The notes beneath the pieces were generated by a model that saw only the letters and a program-made list of their open reading frames with translations, was not told the DNA's origin and made no database searches. 53,791 nucleotides of DNA, from NCBI GenBank assembly GCA_050303435.1, contig JBNLBT010000012.1:1-53791 (forward strand), given 5' to 3'. Made by a program: the position numbers and the translations under genes. The stretch comes from JBNLBT01 sp050303435. Lineage in GTDB: Bacteria; Pseudomonadota; Gammaproteobacteria; Xanthomonadales; Marinicellaceae. This document shows positions 34,472-44,233 of the stretch, one piece after another (the first letter of the stretch is position 1; each line of letters starts with the position of its first letter).

Positions 34472-35975
34472 CGTCGGTCTTCTGCTGTTGTCGTTTGAGC
34501 ATGTCATTCAAGGTTTTCTGCGCGGCGGCGGGGTCCTGCATTTTTGCCGTACGTGCGCGTCGGCGCGCCTGGCGCTCGGCCTGAATGCGCGCCAGCCGCG
34601 CCTCGCGCGACTCGTGTCGCTGACGCGCGCGCTCGGCTTTGCTTTTTTTGAACTCTGCAAAGCGCAGTTCGGATTTGGCGAAGCGGTAGTAATCCACCAG
34701 GCGCAACTGGCTGGGGCACACCCAGGCGCAGGCGCCGCATTCAATGCAATCGAACACGTGGTGCTCTCGCGCTTTTTCCAGTTGATTGCCCTGGGCGTAC
34801 CAGTACAGCTGCTGCGGCAACAGGTTTTGCGGGCACACGCGCACGCATTCGCCGCAGCGGATGCACGGCAGTTCCGGCCCGTGTCGCCGGGTCATGGCCG
34901 GCGACAGCGCCAGCACGCAGTTGCTGGTTTTGTCGATGCCAATGTCGGCGTCGGGCATTGGGTAACCCATCATTGGGCCACCGATCACCAGTTTGTCCAG
35001 GCGCTCCGGGTCGACCCCGGCGTGCGCCAGCAAAGCCGACATCGGTGCGCCGATCGGCGCCAGGTAATTGCCCGGCTCGGCCAGGGCATCGCCGCTGACC
35101 GTGACCACCCGGTGGGTCAATGGCAGGCCGCGCTCCACGGCGTCAAAACAGGCCTTGGCGGTGGCCACGTTCTGCATCACGATGCCCACCTCCAGCGGCA
35201 GCGCGCCGCTCGGCACGGCCACGCCAGTGAGCACCTTGATCAATTGTTTTTCCGCCCCGGTCGGGTACACCGAGGGCACCTTAACCGCACGCATGGTCTC
35301 ATCGCCGTGCGCATCCAGGGCGGTCTGAATCGCCGCCAGCGCCGCGCCGATGTTGTCTTCCAACGCAATCACGCACGCCTTCGCACCGCAGGCCTTTTGC
35401 ATCCAGCGCGCGCCTTGGACCACCGCAGCCGCGCTGTCCAGCATCAGGCGTTCATCGCAGGAAATGAATGGCTCACATTCGGCGCCGTTGATGATCAACA
35501 GGTCGATGGACTGCGCGGCGCTGTATTTGAGGTGCGTGGGAAAACCCGCGCCGCCCATGCCCACCAGTCCGGCGCGGTGCATGCACTCGACGATTTGCGA
35601 CGCCGTCAGCTCTGTTGAATGCGGCGCTTGCGCGGCCATCGCCTGACCATCGGCGGCACAATCCAGCGTCAGCACCGGCGCCAGGTCCGCGTCCGGCGAA
35701 GCGGTGCGGCGCATGCCAATGGCCGACACGGTGCCGTCCACCGGCGCGTGCACGTACACCCCGCGCTCGTTTTGCGGGCGCGCCAGCACCTGACCGGCGC
35801 GCACCTGCTCGCCGACACGCACACACGGCTCGGACAGGTGCCCGCGGTTGATGCGCAAGGACAGAAACAGCTGTTGCGGCAGCGGCAAGACGCGCAACGG
35901 CGCGTCGCAGGACACGCGCTTGTGATGCCGCAGCACCAGCCCGCCGTGAAAATGCTGCAGATGATCCAGCGTCAT
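34452..35975 (-). CDS. rsxC: Rsx/Rnf electron transport complex subunit C
   Basis: RsxC is the NADH- and FMN-binding peripheral subunit on the cytoplasmic side. The ATG at 35973-35975 overlaps the rsxB stop as ATGA and gives 507 residues (an ATG two codons earlier is also possible). The NqrF/NuoF-like binding region includes GLVGMGGAGFPTHLK and INGAECEPFISCDERLM. Two [4Fe-4S] motifs follow: CIRCGECVRVCPQNLLP and CIECGACAWVCPSQLRL. The C-terminal tail of about 90 residues is Arg/Lys/Ala-rich and predicted coiled coil; it is short compared with the long repetitive tail of the E. coli protein. Confidence 0.95.
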   Translation of the reverse strand: MTLDHLQHFHGGLVLRHHKRVSCDAPLRVLPLPQQLFLSLRINRGHLSEPCVRVGEQVRAGQVLARPQNERGVYVHAPVDGTVSAIGMRRTASPDADLAPVLTLDCAADGQAMAAQAPHSTELTASQIVECMHRAGLVGMGGAGFPTHLKYSAAQSIDLLIINGAECEPFISCDERLMLDSAAAVVQGARWMQKACGAKACVIALEDNIGAALAAIQTALDAHGDETMRAVKVPSVYPTGAEKQLIKVLTGVAVPSGALPLEVGIVMQNVATAKACFDAVERGLPLTHRVVTVSGDALAEPGNYLAPIGAPMSALLAHAGVDPERLDKLVIGGPMMGYPMPDADIGIDKTSNCVLALSPAMTRRHGPELPCIRCGECVRVCPQNLLPQQLYWYAQGNQLEKAREHHVFDCIECGACAWVCPSQLRLVDYYRFAKSELRFAEFKKSKAERARQRHESREARLARIQAERQARRRARTAKMQDPAAAQKTLNDMLKRQQQKTDDAPEQH

Positions 35976-36535
35976 TGCCATTGGCCGGCCGCCTTGATGG
36001 TTGCAAAAATGGCCGGCTTCTGCAGCCGCTGCAGGCTCGCCGGCAACGGCGCGGGCACCACGACGATGCAGTCCACCGGACAGGCCGGAATGCACAAGTC
36101 ACAGCCGGTGCATTCATTGGCAATCACGCTGTGCATCAGTTTGGCGGCGCCGACGATGGCGTCCACCGGACACACCTGAATGCACTTGGTGCAGCCAATG
36201 CAATCCTCTTCGACGATTTCCACCACCGTCTCCTCGCTTTCCACGCCGTTGTCCGGGTTCAGTTCCAGCACTTCAACGTCCAGCAGTTCGGCCAGTTTGC
36301 GGATGCCTTCCTCGCCGCCCGGCGGGCACTGATTGATCGGTGCTTCGCCCTTGGCAATGGCTTCGGCGTAGGGTTTGCAGCCCGGATAGCCGCATTGCCC
36401 GCACTGGGTTTGCGGCAACACGTTGTTGATTTGTTCCGCCAGCGGGTTGCCCTGCACGCGAAAACGCACCGCCACCCAGGCCAGCAACAGGCCAAAAATC
36501 AGCGCCAGTGCGGCGATGCCGAGCACCGCGTTCAT
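35972..36535 (-). CDS. rsxB: Rsx/Rnf electron transport complex subunit B
   Basis: RsxB is the ferredoxin-like subunit that accepts or delivers low-potential electrons. The ATG at 36533-36535 overlaps the rsxA stop as ATGA and gives 187 residues. It has one N-terminal transmembrane helix, a four-Cys cluster region beginning QCGQCGYPGCKPYAEAI, and two ferredoxin motifs, CIGCTKCIQVCPVDAI and CTGCDLCIPACPVDCI. A longer frame upstream lies inside rsxA and is not used. Confidence 0.95.
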   Translation of the reverse strand: MNAVLGIAALALIFGLLLAWVAVRFRVQGNPLAEQINNVLPQTQCGQCGYPGCKPYAEAIAKGEAPINQCPPGGEEGIRKLAELLDVEVLELNPDNGVESEETVVEIVEEDCIGCTKCIQVCPVDAIVGAAKLMHSVIANECTGCDLCIPACPVDCIVVVPAPLPASLQRLQKPAIFATIKAAGQWQ

Positions 36536-37113
36536 GGGCTCACCATGCCGCCGAAGCCCATGAACGCCAGCGACATGATGCCGGCGGTGATCAGGGCGAT
36601 CGGGGTGCCTTTGAATGACGCCGGCACGTTGGCGCATTCCAGGCGCTCACGGATGGCGGAAAACAGCACCAGCACCAGGGTGAACCCGGCCGAGGCGCCG
36701 AGGCCGAAAAAGGCCGATTCCAGCAGATTGTTCTGTTGCTGCACGTTCAGCAGCGCCACCCCCAGCACGGCGCAGTTGGTGGTGATCAGCGGCAAAAAAA
36801 TGCCCAGCACCTTGTGCAACAGCGGCGCGCTTTTGTGCATCACCATTTCGGTCACCTGCACGGTCACCGCGATCACCAGAATGAACGACAGGGTGCGCAG
36901 GTATTCCAGACCCAGTGGCGCCAGCAGGTAGGTGTTGACCAGGTAGGCAATGATGGCCGACAGCGTCAGCACAAAGGTGGTGGCCATGCCCATGCCCAGC
37001 GCCGAGGCGTAGCGTGAAGACACACCCATGAACGGGCACAGGCCGAGAAAGCGCACCAGCACGAAATTGTTGACCAGCGCAGCGCCGATGAATATGACGA
37101 ACACATTATTCAC
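36532..37113 (-). CDS. rsxA: Rsx/Rnf electron transport complex subunit A
   Basis: RsxA is the NqrE-like membrane subunit, partner of RsxE. The 193-residue protein starts at GTG (37111-37113) with AGGAA about ten bases upstream. Typical sequences are ALVNNFVLVRFLGLCPFMGV and LPLITTNCAVLGVALLN, each with the Cys that holds the intramembrane cluster in the family. It is the first gene of rsxABCDGE and begins 45 bp after the metG stop, so metG transcription probably runs into the operon. Confidence 0.95.
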   Translation of the reverse strand: MNNVFVIFIGAALVNNFVLVRFLGLCPFMGVSSRYASALGMGMATTFVLTLSAIIAYLVNTYLLAPLGLEYLRTLSFILVIAVTVQVTEMVMHKSAPLLHKVLGIFLPLITTNCAVLGVALLNVQQQNNLLESAFFGLGASAGFTLVLVLFSAIRERLECANVPASFKGTPIALITAGIMSLAFMGFGGMVSP

Positions 37114-37158
37114 GCGCCGATTCCTGTACTGTTGCTCGCCTGCGTCCCACCGGCGCGC

Positions 37159-39186
37159 CTATTTCACCCGCATGCCCGGGGCCGCGCCGTCGTCCGGCTG
37201 CAACAGGAAAATGTCCTCGCCGCCGGGGCCGGCGGCCAGCACCATGCCTTCGGACAGGCCGAAGCGCATTTTGCGCGGCGCCAGATTGGCCACCATCACG
37301 GTCAGCCGACCGACCAGCTGTTGCGGTTCATACGCGGCCTTGATGCCGGCAAACACATTTTTTTGCACGCCGCCCAGATCCAGGGTCAGCTGCAGCAGTT
37401 TGTCGGCGCCCTCGACCTGCTGCGCCGCGACGATGCGCGCCACGCGAAAATCCAGTTTGGCAAAATCATCGTATTGGATCTCGGCGGCGATCGGGTCGTC
37501 GCGCAGGGCCGCGCTCAGGGCCGGTTTCAAATCTTCGGTGCTGGCTTCAATCAGGTCATTCACGGTGTCTTCCTCAATGCGCTGGATCAGCGGCTTGAAT
37601 TTATTCAGTCGGTGCGAAAGCAACGGCGATTCGATCGCCGACCAGTCGTCAAAAGTGCAATTCAGATACGCTTCGGCGGCCTCGGCGGTGAACGGAATCA
37701 CCGGCGAAAGCCAGCTCATCAACACGCGAAACAGGTTGATGCCCTGGGTGCACACCCGGTGGGTGGCCTCGCGTTGCGCCGGGTCCTTGATCATCACCCA
37801 CGGTTCGGCTTCAGCGATGTACTGGTTGGCGCGATCGGCCAGCGCCATGATTTCTCGCACCGCGGCGTTGTATTTGCGCGCCAGCAACAGATCGCGGATT
37901 TCATCGCTGCGCGCCACAAACGACGCGTACAGGTCCGGATCGGCCAGCGCTTCGGCCAGGGTGTCGTCAAAATGCTTGTGAATGAATCCGGCGCAGCGGC
38001 TGGCGATGTTGACCAGCTTGCCGACCAGATCGGAGTTCACCCGCGCACGAAAATCGTCCATGTTCAGATCGATGTCGACCACGCCGTCGGACAGTTTGGC
38101 GGCAAAGTAGTATCGCAGGTAGTCCGGCTGCAGGTGCTCAAGGTAGGTGGCCGCCTTGATGAAGGTGCCGCGCGATTTGCTCATCTTCGCGCCGTTGACC
38201 GTGAGAAATCCGTGCACGAACACCGCGTTGGGCTTTTTCATGCCCGCGCCGTGCAGCATGGCCGGCCAGAACAGCGAATGGAAATACAGGATGTCCTTGC
38301 CAATGAAATGCACCATCTCAAGTTCGCTGGCCGGATCGACCCACGGCTCAAACGCCTCGCCGCGCTGCGCGCACAGGTATTTCAAGCAGGCCAGATAGCC
38401 CACAGGCGCGTCCAGCCAGACGTAGAAATACTTGCCCGTCTCGCCGGGAATCTCAAAACCGAAATACGGCGCGTCGCGGGAAATATCCCAGGCCGCCAGA
38501 CCGGCCTCAAACCACTCCTCCAGTTTGTTGCTCACCTCGCTCTGCAAGGAACCGGAACGCGTCCAGTCTTTCAGCATGTCTTCAAAATGCTGCAGGTTGA
38601 CAAACAGGTGCTTGGATTGTTTTTTCACCGGGGTGGCGCCGGAGACGACCGATTTTGGATCAATCAGCTCGGAGGCGTCGTAGGTCGAACCGCACACCTC
38701 GCAGGCGTCGCCGTACTGATCCTCGGCGCGGCATTTTGGGCAGGTGCCGCGAATGAAGCGGTCGGGCAGAAACATTTCTTTTTTCGGATCGAAATACTGC
38801 TCAATGACCCGGCTTTCGATGTGTCCTGCATCTTTCAGACGGGTGTAGATGCGCTCGACCAGTTCGCGGTTTTCCTCGGAGTGGGTGGAATGGTAGTGAT
38901 CGTAGGACACCCCGAAGGCTTGCAGATCGGCCCAGTGTTCCGCGCGCATGCCCTCAACCAGCTGTTCGGGCGTGAGCCCTTGTTTCTCGGCGTTCAGCAT
39001 GATCGGCGTGCCGTGCGCGTCGTCGGCGCACAAAAAGCGCACCGTGCGACCGAGTTTGCGTTGCAGACGTGCCCACACGTCGGCCTGAGTGTGCTCCACC
39101 AGGTGACCGATGTGCAGGGAACCGCTGGCGTAGGGCAAAGCCGAGGTGATCAGAATGCCCGGGGCATTGGACTTGGATTGTGACAT
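37159..39186 (-). CDS. metG: Methionyl-tRNA synthetase
   Basis: MetG charges elongator and initiator tRNA with methionine. The 675-residue protein includes ALPYASGSLHIGHLVEHTQA with the HIGH signature, a zinc knuckle (CPKCRAEDQYGDACEVCG, four Cys), KMSKSRGTF near residue 335 and the anticodon-binding helical domain. A C-terminal OB-fold tRNA-binding domain (FAKLDFRVARIVAAQQVEGA) provides dimerisation, as in E. coli. It is followed closely by rsxA on the same strand. Confidence 0.97.
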   Translation of the reverse strand: MSQSKSNAPGILITSALPYASGSLHIGHLVEHTQADVWARLQRKLGRTVRFLCADDAHGTPIMLNAEKQGLTPEQLVEGMRAEHWADLQAFGVSYDHYHSTHSEENRELVERIYTRLKDAGHIESRVIEQYFDPKKEMFLPDRFIRGTCPKCRAEDQYGDACEVCGSTYDASELIDPKSVVSGATPVKKQSKHLFVNLQHFEDMLKDWTRSGSLQSEVSNKLEEWFEAGLAAWDISRDAPYFGFEIPGETGKYFYVWLDAPVGYLACLKYLCAQRGEAFEPWVDPASELEMVHFIGKDILYFHSLFWPAMLHGAGMKKPNAVFVHGFLTVNGAKMSKSRGTFIKAATYLEHLQPDYLRYYFAAKLSDGVVDIDLNMDDFRARVNSDLVGKLVNIASRCAGFIHKHFDDTLAEALADPDLYASFVARSDEIRDLLLARKYNAAVREIMALADRANQYIAEAEPWVMIKDPAQREATHRVCTQGINLFRVLMSWLSPVIPFTAEAAEAYLNCTFDDWSAIESPLLSHRLNKFKPLIQRIEEDTVNDLIEASTEDLKPALSAALRDDPIAAEIQYDDFAKLDFRVARIVAAQQVEGADKLLQLTLDLGGVQKNVFAGIKAAYEPQQLVGRLTVMVANLAPRKMRFGLSEGMVLAAGPGGEDIFLLQPDDGAAPGMRVK

Positions 39187-39292
39187 GCGAATTGATCAAA
39201 AAAACTGATCGCACATTATCTCATGTCGCCTTGCGCACTGTCCACCTTAACCCCGGCCGTGTGTGCCCCACCTGCAACGTCCGCAACACGAT

Positions 39293-39634
39293 TCAATCGC
39301 GGTTAAGCAAGGCAAAGACCTGATCACTCAGGCGCTGGCGCAGGTGCAACAACTCGTCACGGTCGGTGTGTGCCAGATACAGCGGGTCGGCCGGATCGAG
39401 GTGCGCGGTGATGCTGACATTGAGGTAATCGTAGAGCCGGAACAGCGCGCCGTTGAGGTGGGCTTCCGGTGGCGCCGCATGCAGCCGCGCGAGGGCGTCC
39501 ATGAGGTCATCAAAACGGTCGTGATCGAACGCATGGCTGGCATGCAGGGTGTCAATGAAGGTGCCGCGCTCGGCGGCCAGGTTGTCGTGCAAAACGCGTT
39601 CTGCGGTCTTCAAATCGGTCAAGGGCGCGCTCAT
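39293..39634 (-). CDS. Small conserved-looking hypothetical protein
   Basis: From the ATG at 39632-39634 this gives 113 residues (MSAPLTDLKTAERVLHDNLA...), acidic, rich in Leu, Asp and His and predicted mostly alpha-helical, without signal peptide or membrane segment. A start nine codons upstream (39661) is possible. Neither has a good Shine-Dalgarno. Codon use resembles the neighbouring real genes and no better frame overlaps it. It lies 106 bp upstream of metG on the same strand and could be co-transcribed with it. I do not recognise the family. Confidence 0.5.
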   Translation of the reverse strand: MSAPLTDLKTAERVLHDNLAAERGTFIDTLHASHAFDHDRFDDLMDALARLHAAPPEAHLNGALFRLYDYLNVSITAHLDPADPLYLAHTDRDELLHLRQRLSDQVFALLNRD

Positions 39635-39866
39635 CAATAGGCAAATTTCAATGATACGCATTCTGCACGCGCATCACAAGCGCCGATCCCGCAACGGCGC
39701 ATCCGTGCGCGTTCTTTACATCATTTTAATGACAAATGCATTACAATGGCGGGCTTGACTGGCCTGCGACGCGTCCACACACTGCGCGCTCACGGTGTGC
39801 ACTGCCCGATGTCGATAGTTAAGTGCACAACAACGGCGAATTGCATCGCCACCCAACAGCAAACAC

Positions 39867-41960
39867 ATGCCTGAACCATTGAACAAACTTTACAAACTCA
39901 CGGCGGCCATGGTTGCGCCGTTCCTGTTTTTGCACTTGATCGACGCGATTGAATTCCACCGCGCGTTTTTCATTCCACTGCTGATCAGCCTGGCATTCTG
40001 TCTGGCCACCGGCGTGTCCCTGCAACACGCGCGCCGCATCAACAATCGCATGCTGCGGACGCTGTGTGTGGCGCTGTTGATTTGCGTTTATCTGGCGGTG
40101 TTGCTCACGGTGGTGGCCACGCTGCTGTTGCAGGACTTCACTGGACGCGGCTTCAGCATTGAAGTGTTTTATCATTTTGAATGGCAATCGGTGCGCATTG
40201 CCGTGCACGAATACCGCTGGCATTTGCTCAGTGCCTTTGCTGCGGTGGCGGCTTTGGTCTGGTTGTTTTTGCATTTGAGCCGCCCCGGTCACGCCACGCA
40301 TCGGCCGCGCTGGCCTTGGCTGGCCCCCACGGTGCTGTTGCTGAGCGCTTCGTTTTCGCCCATGGCGCAACTGGGCCAGGCGTATCTGGATTACACCGCG
40401 CTGGACTACGGCGTGGAGGTCAAGCGTGAAGCGCTGGAACCGTACCGTCGCATCGGCGTACTCAACACACTGGATCTGACCACCCGCGCGACCCTGCAGG
40501 CCGAAGCGCCAGAGCAGCCGCGCAACCTCATTGTGGTGTATCTGGAATCGTTCAACCGCAGCCTGATCAATCACCCGGACTACCCCGGCCTGACGCCGCA
40601 GCTTGAACGCCTGTACCGCGAACTGCAACCGATCGAGCACCTCAGTTCGGCCTTTGTCACCATTGAAGGCATCATCGACAGTCAGTGCGGCCTGGCCTAT
40701 CCGATGTTGACCGGCAACAACAGTCTGATGGAGGGCGACAGTTATTTCAATGAATTGCCCTGCCTTGGCGATGTGCTGAGCCGTGCAGGCTATACACAAT
40801 ATTACCTCGGCGGCGCCAATTCCGGTTTCGCCGGCAAAGGCGAATTTCTCAGGCAGCACGGCTTTCATTCGGTGCATGGCTGGGAACACTGGCGCGATGA
40901 AGGCAAGAAAATTGAGAACGGCGTTTGGGGTTTGAGTGACACGGAATTGTTCGCAGAAGCGCTCAACACACTGGAGCAGGCGCGCAACTCGCCGCCGTAC
41001 AGCGTCACGATGTTGACCCTCGGCACACACATTCCAGGCTACGTGTACAACGACTGCCCGGTGTACCGGGAAGGCGCCCCGGTGTTTCTCAACGCCGTGC
41101 ACTGCACCGACCATTTGACCGGTGCCTTTGTTGACGCACTGGCTGAGCGCGGCTTTCTGGATGAGGCGCTGTTGTTGATCATCGCCGATCACGGCGTGTT
41201 CAAATCCCGCGAAGTTCTGAACGTGTTCGGTGAAGCCACTGAGGACCGCCAATTGGTCGCACTGACCAACGCGCACGAAGCGTTGCCGGCCCTGCCCATG
41301 TCGTCGTATGACGTGGCGCCCACGGTGCTGGATCTGCTGTCAATTCGGCACAACGTGGCGTTTTTGTATGGCCGCTCGCTGCTGTCCGCAGACAAAACGT
41401 CGCAACGCCACGTGACGCGCTATTTCAACTGGGTGGACGGACTGCGGGAAAACGCCGTGGACGGCGAGTGCCGCGACCCGACGGCCATGCAGTGGCCGCT
41501 GAATCGCTGTGAAGTGAATAACCTGATGCAGATGACCGCGCAGGTGCTCAATGGCCCGTGGCTGAACGCCATGGGCGAACACCTGGACTGCGCAGTGGAA
41601 ATCAGCCTGTCGCTGCTGGACAAGAGCGACCATGTGCTGATCAACGGCGTTGATCATTTTCAGCATTTCTACCGCAACGGCCACTACCTCAAGCCCAAAA
41701 GCACCGACGAAGGGGATTTTCTGCTGCTGCTGGATGCGCAAAGAGACGTGCTGAAACACCTGTATTTCAATCGCGAGGATGGCGACCAAAGCGACTTGCA
41801 GGCGGCTTTGAATAACACCGAACACGCGCGTTTACTGCTGTCCCAGGACCGCGACGGCGGCGATGCGCAACTGCGCTGGTATCCGGCCGGTGCGCAGGCA
41901 CCGGACACGGCGCTGAATGACGCCGAAGGCGTGCTGAATTTATGTACAGCGCCCGATTGA
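39867..41960 (+). CDS. LtaS/OpgB-like membrane sulfatase-fold phosphotransferase
   Basis: This 697-residue inner-membrane protein has four to five N-terminal helices within the first ~165 residues, then a large periplasmic alkaline-phosphatase-superfamily domain. Metal-site elements match the phosphoglycerol transferase (LtaS/MdoB) group: E227 in IVVYLESFNRS, the likely nucleophile T265 in VTIEGIIDSQCGL, and Asp-His in LLIIADHGVFKS. In this group the enzyme moves phosphoglycerol or another phospholipid head group onto a surface glycan; the acceptor here is unknown. The last ~150 residues form an additional domain with no recognised motif. It is a single gene, converging with the CAP protein with 7 bp between stops. 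Confidence 0.86.
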   Translation: MPEPLNKLYKLTAAMVAPFLFLHLIDAIEFHRAFFIPLLISLAFCLATGVSLQHARRINNRMLRTLCVALLICVYLAVLLTVVATLLLQDFTGRGFSIEVFYHFEWQSVRIAVHEYRWHLLSAFAAVAALVWLFLHLSRPGHATHRPRWPWLAPTVLLLSASFSPMAQLGQAYLDYTALDYGVEVKREALEPYRRIGVLNTLDLTTRATLQAEAPEQPRNLIVVYLESFNRSLINHPDYPGLTPQLERLYRELQPIEHLSSAFVTIEGIIDSQCGLAYPMLTGNNSLMEGDSYFNELPCLGDVLSRAGYTQYYLGGANSGFAGKGEFLRQHGFHSVHGWEHWRDEGKKIENGVWGLSDTELFAEALNTLEQARNSPPYSVTMLTLGTHIPGYVYNDCPVYREGAPVFLNAVHCTDHLTGAFVDALAERGFLDEALLLIIADHGVFKSREVLNVFGEATEDRQLVALTNAHEALPALPMSSYDVAPTVLDLLSIRHNVAFLYGRSLLSADKTSQRHVTRYFNWVDGLRENAVDGECRDPTAMQWPLNRCEVNNLMQMTAQVLNGPWLNAMGEHLDCAVEISLSLLDKSDHVLINGVDHFQHFYRNGHYLKPKSTDEGDFLLLLDAQRDVLKHLYFNREDGDQSDLQAALNNTEHARLLLSQDRDGGDAQLRWYPAGAQAPDTALNDAEGVLNLCTAPD

Positions 41961-41967
41961 GCGGGCG

Positions 41968-42639
41968 TCAATCCGGATCGCGCCGGCGTATCAATGAATG
42001 CGAAGGGGTGACCAGGCGACTTTCCAGACGCTTGACGCGTTCGCGTTGCAGGCTGTTGCTCAAGGCCTGACGATCGTCCGCTGAAACGCTGAACAGCATC
42101 CGACCGACACTGAGCGCGTCCTCTTCGGCGTGGGCGATCAACACCACCCAGTAGTCCTGATGCGGCGTTTTCGCCGAATAGTGGTAACCCACACCGATCT
42201 GAGTCTGGCCCTGGTAAAATGAATTTTCACCCAGCAGATGGGCCTTGTGGTGCGGGCTGGTCAGATAATAGCTGAACGCGCCCTGCGCCGTGGGTTTGCC
42301 CGCGGCCAGTGATTCCAGTTGATTGCCCAGCACCGGGTAAGCGCTTGGCAAGCCATAGCCATTGGCCTGGACAAACTGATTCGGTGTGGTGTGTTCAATG
42401 TTGTGATCCACGCGCCCATGCCTGGCCAGCGTCTGCGCCTTGGCCGCGGCGATGCGCGCCAGCGAAGCGTTGCAGTGCATGTGCGCCCGTTGCTGCCCTT
42501 CGGCCTGCACAATCAATTGCGCCAGCGCCACGGCCTGCGCGTTTTCGCCACAGCGATCGTCCACCTCGGCCAGCGCCGTGCCAGCACCCAGCGCCATCAG
42601 CAATGCGGTCAAAGCCGCTGAGATTCCTTGTCTGTTCAT
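41968..42639 (-). CDS. Secreted CAP/SCP-domain protein
   Basis: From the ATG at 42637-42639 the protein has 223 residues with a signal peptide (about 1-24, ending AGTALA). The mature part shows the CAP superfamily pattern: LARIAAAKAQTLARHGRVDH, then NQFVQANGYG, LESLAAGK, YYLTSPHHKAHLLGENSFYQ and IGVGYHY. The two His of SPHHKAHL correspond to the usual CAP cavity region. Two Cys in the mature N-terminus may pair. CAP proteins are extracytoplasmic and have varied roles (lipid binding, protease-like, unknown), so no activity is assigned. Another ATG lies five codons upstream. Confidence 0.78.
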   Translation of the reverse strand: MNRQGISAALTALLMALGAGTALAEVDDRCGENAQAVALAQLIVQAEGQQRAHMHCNASLARIAAAKAQTLARHGRVDHNIEHTTPNQFVQANGYGLPSAYPVLGNQLESLAAGKPTAQGAFSYYLTSPHHKAHLLGENSFYQGQTQIGVGYHYSAKTPHQDYWVVLIAHAEEDALSVGRMLFSVSADDRQALSNSLQRERVKRLESRLVTPSHSLIRRRDPD

Positions 42640-42757
42640 GACTTCATTGTACACACAAGCGGCGCGGCTGCCAACTCGGTGGGCATCGGGCGTGCTTTGT
42701 ATTTTTTCACACAGCGGTTAAACTGGGCGCTTTCACATCACGCAGCCAGCCACCCGA

Positions 42758-44233
42758 ATGACCCGCGCGCACGATTTCGCCGAACACGCCCGAAAGGGCC
42801 ACAACCGCATCCCGGTGTACCGCCACATTTCCGCCGATCTGGACACGCCTTTAAGCGCCTGGCTGAAACTGGCCGCCGGCCCGCACACTTTTTTGCTGGA
42901 ATCGGTGGTCGGTGGCTCACGCTGGGGCCGCTATTCAGTGATCGGCCTGCGCGCCACCACCCGCTACGTGTTCGACGGGCGGCAATTGCACACCCACCGC
43001 TTCGATGTCCGCGTTGAGTCCGAGGATTGCCACGATGTGCTGGCCGCGGTGGACCGCATCAAGGCCACCTATTCGGTGCCGAAAATCGACGAATTGCCGG
43101 CTTTCAGCGGCGGCCTGGTCGGCTATTTCAGCTATGAAATCATCGAACAAATCGAACCCCGCATCGCCGGGCTGACCCCGCCGGATGCCTTGAACGTGCC
43201 GGATGTGCACCTGTTGCTGGCCGAAGAGCTGGCGGTGTTTGACAACCTCACCGGTCAGGTGTGGCTGATTGTGCACGTTGACCCGGCCGAGGACGCGGCC
43301 TGGGCGCGCGGCCAGCGGCGCCTGGATGAACTGGTGCAGCGCCTGCGCTCAGGTTCGGCTGGCTACGCCGAAACCGTGCTGCCCGGCGCGCTGCCGGAAA
43401 ACGAATTCCGCACTGGATTCAGCCAAGATGAATTTGAACAGGCGGTTTTGCGTTGCAAGGATTACATCCGCGAAGGCGACATCATGCAGGTGGTGCTGTC
43501 GCAACGCATCAGCACGCCGTTTCACGCGCGCCCGCTGGACGTGTACCGCGCACTGCGCGCCAGCAACCCCAGCCCCTACATGTATTTCATGGACTTCGGC
43601 GACTATCAGGTGGTCGGCTCATCGCCGGAGGTGCTGGTGCGCCGCAGCGGCGATCAGGTGACCCTGCGACCGATCGCCGGCACCCGCCACCGCGGCGCCA
43701 ATGAAGCCGAAGACCGCGCCCTGGAAAACGAGTTACTCAACGATCCGAAGGAACTGGCCGAACACCTGATGCTGATCGACCTGGGGCGCAACGACCTGGG
43801 CCGCATCGCCGCAACCGGCAGCGTGCAGGTGGTCGAACAGATGGTCATCGAACGCTATTCGCACGTGATGCACATCGTTTCCGAAGTGCAGGCCCGCCTC
43901 AAGGCCGGCGCCCGTTGCAGCGACGTGATCAAGGCGGTGTTCCCCGCCGGCACCCTGTCCGGCGCGCCCAAAGTGCGCGCCATGGAAATCATCGCCGAGC
44001 TGGAAAAAGTCAAACGCAACGTGTATGCTGGCGCGGTCGGTTACCTGGGCTGGCACGACGACATGGACCTGGCCATCGCCATCCGCACCGCGGTGGTCAA
44101 AGACCAGCAACTGCACCTGCAGGCCGGCGCCGGCATCGTCGCCGACAGCGAACCGGCCAGCGAATGGCAGGAAATCATGAACAAAAGCCGCGCCCTGATC
44201 AAAGCCGTGGACTCGGCGCTGGCCGGGTTTTGA
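42758..44233 (+). CDS. trpE: Anthranilate synthase component I
   Basis: TrpE converts chorismate to anthranilate with ammonia supplied by TrpG, the first step of tryptophan synthesis. The 491-residue protein has the tryptophan feedback-site motif FLLESVVGG near residue 50. Chorismate-binding segments are present: IMQVVLSQRI, GSSPEVLVR, IAGTRHRGA, DLGRNDLGRIA and AGTLSGAPKVRAMEII. trpG does not follow; the next gene is an acyltransferase on the other strand, so trpE is separated from its partner here. No Trp-rich leader peptide or attenuator is visible in the ~100 bp upstream. Confidence 0.96.
   Translation: MTRAHDFAEHARKGHNRIPVYRHISADLDTPLSAWLKLAAGPHTFLLESVVGGSRWGRYSVIGLRATTRYVFDGRQLHTHRFDVRVESEDCHDVLAAVDRIKATYSVPKIDELPAFSGGLVGYFSYEIIEQIEPRIAGLTPPDALNVPDVHLLLAEELAVFDNLTGQVWLIVHVDPAEDAAWARGQRRLDELVQRLRSGSAGYAETVLPGALPENEFRTGFSQDEFEQAVLRCKDYIREGDIMQVVLSQRISTPFHARPLDVYRALRASNPSPYMYFMDFGDYQVVGSSPEVLVRRSGDQVTLRPIAGTRHRGANEAEDRALENELLNDPKELAEHLMLIDLGRNDLGRIAATGSVQVVEQMVIERYSHVMHIVSEVQARLKAGARCSDVIKAVFPAGTLSGAPKVRAMEIIAELEKVKRNVYAGAVGYLGWHDDMDLAIAIRTAVVKDQQLHLQAGAGIVADSEPASEWQEIMNKSRALIKAVDSALAGF

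Noticed and set aside
37132..39183. 683-residue open frame on the plus strand
   Set aside because: It is wholly antisense to metG, whose motifs are unmistakable; the frame is His/Gln/Arg/Gly-rich, typical of the complement of a GC-rich gene.
41950..41967. Hairpin at the end of the LtaS-like gene
   Set aside because: CGCCCG/CGGGCG is only 6 bp, overlaps the stop codon and lacks a T-tract; too weak to call.
42640..42757. Trp attenuator before trpE
   Set aside because: No leader peptide with Trp codons and no terminator/antiterminator pair seen.
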